This document shows positions 61,273-64,000 of a DNA stretch of 64,000 nucleotides, piece after piece; within the stretch, counting starts at the first letter, position 1; every line of letters begins with the position of its first letter. The notes under the pieces are model-generated. The model saw only the letters and a list, made by a program, of their open reading frames with translations. It was not told the origin of the DNA and made no database searches. This DNA comes from Limivivens sp034101475 (GTDB lineage Bacteria; Bacillota; Clostridia; Lachnospirales; Lachnospiraceae), in contig JAXEJQ010000092.1 of assembly GCA_034101475.1 (NCBI GenBank), positions 1-64,000 on the forward strand, in the 5' to 3' direction. A program made the position numbers and the translations under genes.

Positions 61273-62067
61273 CTAAGAAAGAAACTCCTTCAGGACCTCC
61301 CGTATCACCCGTTCCTGCTCTTTGGGATCCATCTGTTTCAGAATTTCCGTATTACGCTCTTTTTCCTGAGAAGCCGCAGATTCGCTTAGCCCCTCCTTTA
61401 TCCGGGAGAGATTTTCCTTCAGTTCCCGCTTATCCCTCTGCGCCTTTGTCTCCTTCAGCTTCAGATGGCGTTCCCGGGGCGCAGGCTTCAGAGATACCGG
61501 CTGAGCTTTCTCCGCTTCTCCCCTGGAGGCCGGCATCTTTGCCGGCTCCAGAGCCGCTGCCGCCTCTGCCGTCCGGCAGGCATCTTCCCCCAGAGTATTT
61601 TCCAGGTAATCCAGAAGGCAGGTTTCCAGGTTTCTTTTCTTATATCCGTTATCCGCCAGCAGATAAGCCAGCAGGGTAATCACAGCTGCCCCGCCGATCC
61701 CCAACAGATAGCTCTGCTGTACGGCTGTTCCCATCTCTCTTGTTCCTGCCAGGTACCAGCCTGCTATACCGAAAAGCAGCACCAGGGCCATGGCCTGAAA
61801 GCCTGTCCGCTGCCAGCTGTGAAGGCTGCGTCCCAGAATCTGATATTCCATCAGACTGTTTTCAATGAGTATGGCATGGTTGCGGCTTGTGGATATCCGC
61901 TGGCGTATCCTTTTCATAAGCTTCCCCTGAGCCTGCCCGCCTCTGGCCGTGTCCTTTGCCAGACGCACATAGACTCTTCCCAGAAAGATCTGGCTGAGCA
62001 CTCCAAGGATACATACCGCTGCCATTGCATAAAACAGTGTGTTCGTCTCCATAATGAACTGTAACAT
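61273..62067 (-). CDS. Membrane protein with coiled-coil tail, unknown function
   Basis: A 264-residue protein. Three hydrophobic segments (about residues 8-27, 86-104 and 117-135) are followed by a long charged Lys/Glu-rich C-terminal half predicted as coiled coil (KLKETKAQRDKRELKENLSR region). I do not recognise a family. The ATG at 62067 has GGGGGG 7 bp upstream; the longer frame to 62211 runs into the mtnN terminator. Confidence 0.78.
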   Translation of the reverse strand: MLQFIMETNTLFYAMAAVCILGVLSQIFLGRVYVRLAKDTARGGQAQGKLMKRIRQRISTSRNHAILIENSLMEYQILGRSLHSWQRTGFQAMALVLLFGIAGWYLAGTREMGTAVQQSYLLGIGGAAVITLLAYLLADNGYKKRNLETCLLDYLENTLGEDACRTAEAAAALEPAKMPASRGEAEKAQPVSLKPAPRERHLKLKETKAQRDKRELKENLSRIKEGLSESAASQEKERNTEILKQMDPKEQERVIREVLKEFLS

Positions 62068-62186
62068 AATGAATCCCCCTTTTTTCATGGTCCGCCAGCA
62101 TGGGCTGGCATGGTTTGTCGGGCGCCGGCCGCCTGTCCCAGCCATTATTACCGAATCCGGCGGATTTTGCAAGCAGATTTGTTCGA

Positions 62187-62220
62187 CAAAAAAAGCCCGG
62201 AAACCTTGCATTTCCGGGAC
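62187..62220 (-). terminator. Terminator of mtnN
   Basis: GTCCCGGAAA and TTTCCGGGC pair around a short loop, followed by seven T on the minus strand. Confidence 0.88.
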
Positions 62221-62238
62221 TTTTGGGGGATGAACCTC

Positions 62239-62940
62239 TTAAAGGTCCGATTCCAGTAATTTCTCAACCAGACGCACACAGTTCTCCGCTGCCTGGCGTT
62301 CAAAAACGTCATAATCTACGGAAGCGCTGTCATCTGCCTTGTCCGAAATCGCCCTCAAAACGACAAAAGGCGTCCTGTTCAGCCAGGCCGCATGGGCGAT
62401 GGCGGCACCTTCCATTTCAGTGCAGAATGCGTCGAAATTTTTTAAGATCCGATCCTTGACTTCACGGCTGGATACGAACTGATCACCGCTGACAATTCTT
62501 CCATGAAAGACCTGAATTCCAGGATTAACCTCTTTACATGCCTTCTCAGCCAGCTCACAAAGACGTTCATCCGCCTGGAAGGTGTCCACATCCATCTGGG
62601 GAATCTTCCCCAGCGGATACCCAAAGCCCGTGGCATCCATATCATGGTACAGCAGATCCGTAGAAACCACAATATCGCCGATGTTGATCTCCTTTCTCAG
62701 AGAACCTGCGACACCGGTGTTGATCAGTGCCTCCGCTCCAAAATCATTGATCAGAATGTGGGCGCAGATTGCCGCGTTAACCTTTCCAATCCCGCTGCGG
62801 ACAACCACAGCGTCGTGGCCGGAGAGTACGCCCTCACAGAATTCCATCCCTGCCTTTTTCACCGTACGCCGAACCTTCATGTGCTTTTTGAGGGTCTCAA
62901 CTTCCACTTCCATTGCTCCTATAATACCGATTGTTCTCAT
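62239..62940 (-). CDS. mtnN: 5'-methylthioadenosine/S-adenosylhomocysteine nucleosidase
   Basis: A 233-residue nucleosidase (Pfs) that cleaves adenine from methylthioadenosine and S-adenosylhomocysteine; it detoxifies these products and feeds methionine and AI-2 pathways. Conserved regions: IGIIGAMEVEVE (catalytic Glu), NTGVAGSL, EMEGAAIAHAAW and the catalytic Asp in AISDKAD. The start at 62940 has AAAGGA upstream; the frame to 63108 is leader. Confidence 0.95.
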   Translation of the reverse strand: MRTIGIIGAMEVEVETLKKHMKVRRTVKKAGMEFCEGVLSGHDAVVVRSGIGKVNAAICAHILINDFGAEALINTGVAGSLRKEINIGDIVVSTDLLYHDMDATGFGYPLGKIPQMDVDTFQADERLCELAEKACKEVNPGIQVFHGRIVSGDQFVSSREVKDRILKNFDAFCTEMEGAAIAHAAWLNRTPFVVLRAISDKADDSASVDYDVFERQAAENCVRLVEKLLESDL

Positions 62941-63006
62941 CTTTCTGTCCTTTCTGAATCCAAAATGCCCCGAAGAGGCCGTCCACAGTCCAGCTTCGCT
63001 CAGATC

Positions 63007-63023
63007 CGCTGCTTCGCAGCGGC
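63007..63023 (-). other. Hairpin in the mtnN leader
   Basis: CCGCTGC-GAA-GCAGCGG (minus strand, 17 nt) is a perfect hairpin of the same stem-GAA-stem design as the family A repeat ends. It lies between the promoter and the ribosome site. Confidence 0.6.
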
Positions 63024-63048
63024 CTGCCCTACGGCTGGAACCGTATTT

Positions 63049-63077
63049 ATTATAACCTCTCCGGGACATTCTGTAAA
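63049..63077 (-). promoter_or_regulatory. Sigma-A promoter of mtnN
   Basis: On the minus strand TTTACA, a 17 bp spacer and a perfect TATAAT, giving a leader of about 100 nt. Confidence 0.85.
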
Positions 63078-63101
63078 TGTGAAAAACCGGCTGTTCAGAT
63101 G

Positions 63102-64000
63102 CTACCACCCAAAGGATTCCCGAAGTTCACTGTTGCTTACGGAAGCCATCAGGGAATCCATATCTGCTGTCAAAAGATCCAGTATCTTCCCTTCCAGCTC
63201 CATGACTTCCCCCTGTAACGGACCGATGCCGCAGCTTCCACTTATGACAATATCTCCCATTCCATACGGAGAAATCAATCGCAGTTCATTAAGCACGATC
63301 TCCAGATCCTCGCCTTTTTCCTCCTGTTCCAGATATCCGTACATGGTAAAGGGAACCGGATCATCGTAATTAAGGGAAATACTGCCGTTTCCATTCATCA
63401 CATCCGTGGCAGTGTCTATCGTTGAATTCAGTATAATATTCGTTCCCCAATTTCTGGTGCGAACCCCAAGTTCGATATCCTGGATATGACTGCTTCCTTC
63501 CTCTTCTGTCTTCCCGGAATAATAAAGATAATTAATCCCTTCACGGTAAAGAACCATGATCTCGTTGTTCAGAGGATTCACGTTCATTCTCAATATCTTT
63601 ATTAATATATTCCCGTTGCTGTCGATAGTATCGGAACTGGTTGCTTCAAAAGTCAGGCTTGCAATTTCATTTTCCGGAGTAAAATAAATTTCCCCTTCCA
63701 GATGATTAAAAGGTACAAGATCAATCCCATCTTCCAGAATTGCAGATATCGCTTTTTCCCTGTCAGAAAGGATCTCCCAGACCATATCTGTCACTTCATC
63801 GACTCTTTCCCGCATTTCGGACTGCGTCGGCATATGGCCGAAGGATCCTTCCACCGTCTCCGGTGACACTCCACGCACAACATCCATTGCATCATAAAGG
63901 ATATGAACGATCAAATCCCTGGGAATTTCCTCTCTGTTTTCCGAAAGCACCGCTCCTATTAATTGCGACATCTGCAATTGGTCAGCAAAAAAGCTGTATC
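63102..64000 (-). CDS. Hypothetical protein, 5' end beyond the window
   Basis: An open frame of 299 codons that stays open to the window edge, so the beginning is missing. The residues before the first internal ATG (YSFFADQLQ) read on without a stop. It is acidic and beta-rich in its second half, with repeated short Gly/Asn turns (MNGNGSISLNYDD), but no motif I recognise and no membrane helix in the visible part. The stop lies 25 bp before the mtnN promoter. Confidence 0.75.
   Translation of the reverse strand, partial: YSFFADQLQMSQLIGAVLSENREEIPRDLIVHILYDAMDVVRGVSPETVEGSFGHMPTQSEMRERVDEVTDMVWEILSDREKAISAILEDGIDLVPFNHLEGEIYFTPENEIASLTFEATSSDTIDSNGNILIKILRMNVNPLNNEIMVLYREGINYLYYSGKTEEEGSSHIQDIELGVRTRNWGTNIILNSTIDTATDVMNGNGSISLNYDDPVPFTMYGYLEQEEKGEDLEIVLNELRLISPYGMGDIVISGSCGIGPLQGEVMELEGKILDLLTADMDSLMASVSNSELRESFGW

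Noticed and set aside
1..64000. tRNA, rRNA, prophage or insertion sequence genes
   Set aside because: Intergenic stretches were read on both strands; no tRNA cloverleaf, rRNA stretch, transposase or phage gene was seen.

Overview
The window looks like chromosome from a spore-forming member of the Clostridia, most likely a Lachnospiraceae-type gut bacterium. The reasons are the moderate GC content, strong AGGAGG-type ribosome binding sites, spore genes (yabP, yabQ, spoIIE, a CotS-like gene), the classic order mazG ... rqcP-yabP-yabQ-divIC ... spoIIE-tilS-hpt-ftsH, and many ABC sugar-uptake and glycoside hydrolase genes. Species cannot be named from sequence reading alone. I see no rRNA, tRNA, CRISPR array, transposase or phage gene.

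1-12 kb, minus strand: a plant-oligosaccharide locus. Two tandem LacI paralogues are followed by a solute-binding protein, two ABC permeases, a metallo-beta-lactamase-fold hydrolase, a GH43 enzyme, a GH2 beta-mannosidase and a GH1 enzyme cut by the window edge. LacI-type palindromes sit in front of the binding-protein gene and in front of the first LacI gene.

12-23 kb, minus strand: a second uptake locus. It holds a GH13 enzyme, a two-component pair (the histidine kinase gene carries a frameshift; the regulator is AraC type), an LplA/B/C-like ABC importer, an esterase and a Nif3-like protein. No ABC ATPase gene is present in either locus, so a shared ATPase encoded elsewhere is expected.

23-39 kb, minus strand: core and sporulation block. 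ftsH, hpt, tilS, a short spoIIE, small membrane and secreted proteins, divIC, yabQ, yabP, rqcP, HU, mazG, a phosphohexomutase, a CotS-like gene, cca and uppP.

39-52.6 kb: a secreted Ig-like/Cys-rich protein, a second two-component pair, a cold-shock gene with a structured leader, nrdD with a fused thioredoxin-like tail and NrdR boxes, hflX, a TPR lipoprotein, a decayed dinB, an XRE-cupin regulator, a flavin reductase and a CBS-DHH pyrophosphatase.

52.6-64 kb: an S1-domain protein, a candidate small RNA, cobO, a PTS IIC-like protein, a beta-lactamase-fold serine hydrolase, a small unknown protein, a hydroxyacid dehydrogenase with pgi, a membrane protein, mtnN and an incomplete gene at the right edge.

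The most unusual content is intergenic. There are two families of dispersed structured repeats (family A at 7.6, 12.0 and 23.0 kb; family B at 27.7 and 55.9 kb), two separate 180-190 bp imperfect hairpins (33.0 and 58.1 kb), and several tandem arrays with 8, 12 and 37/38 bp units.
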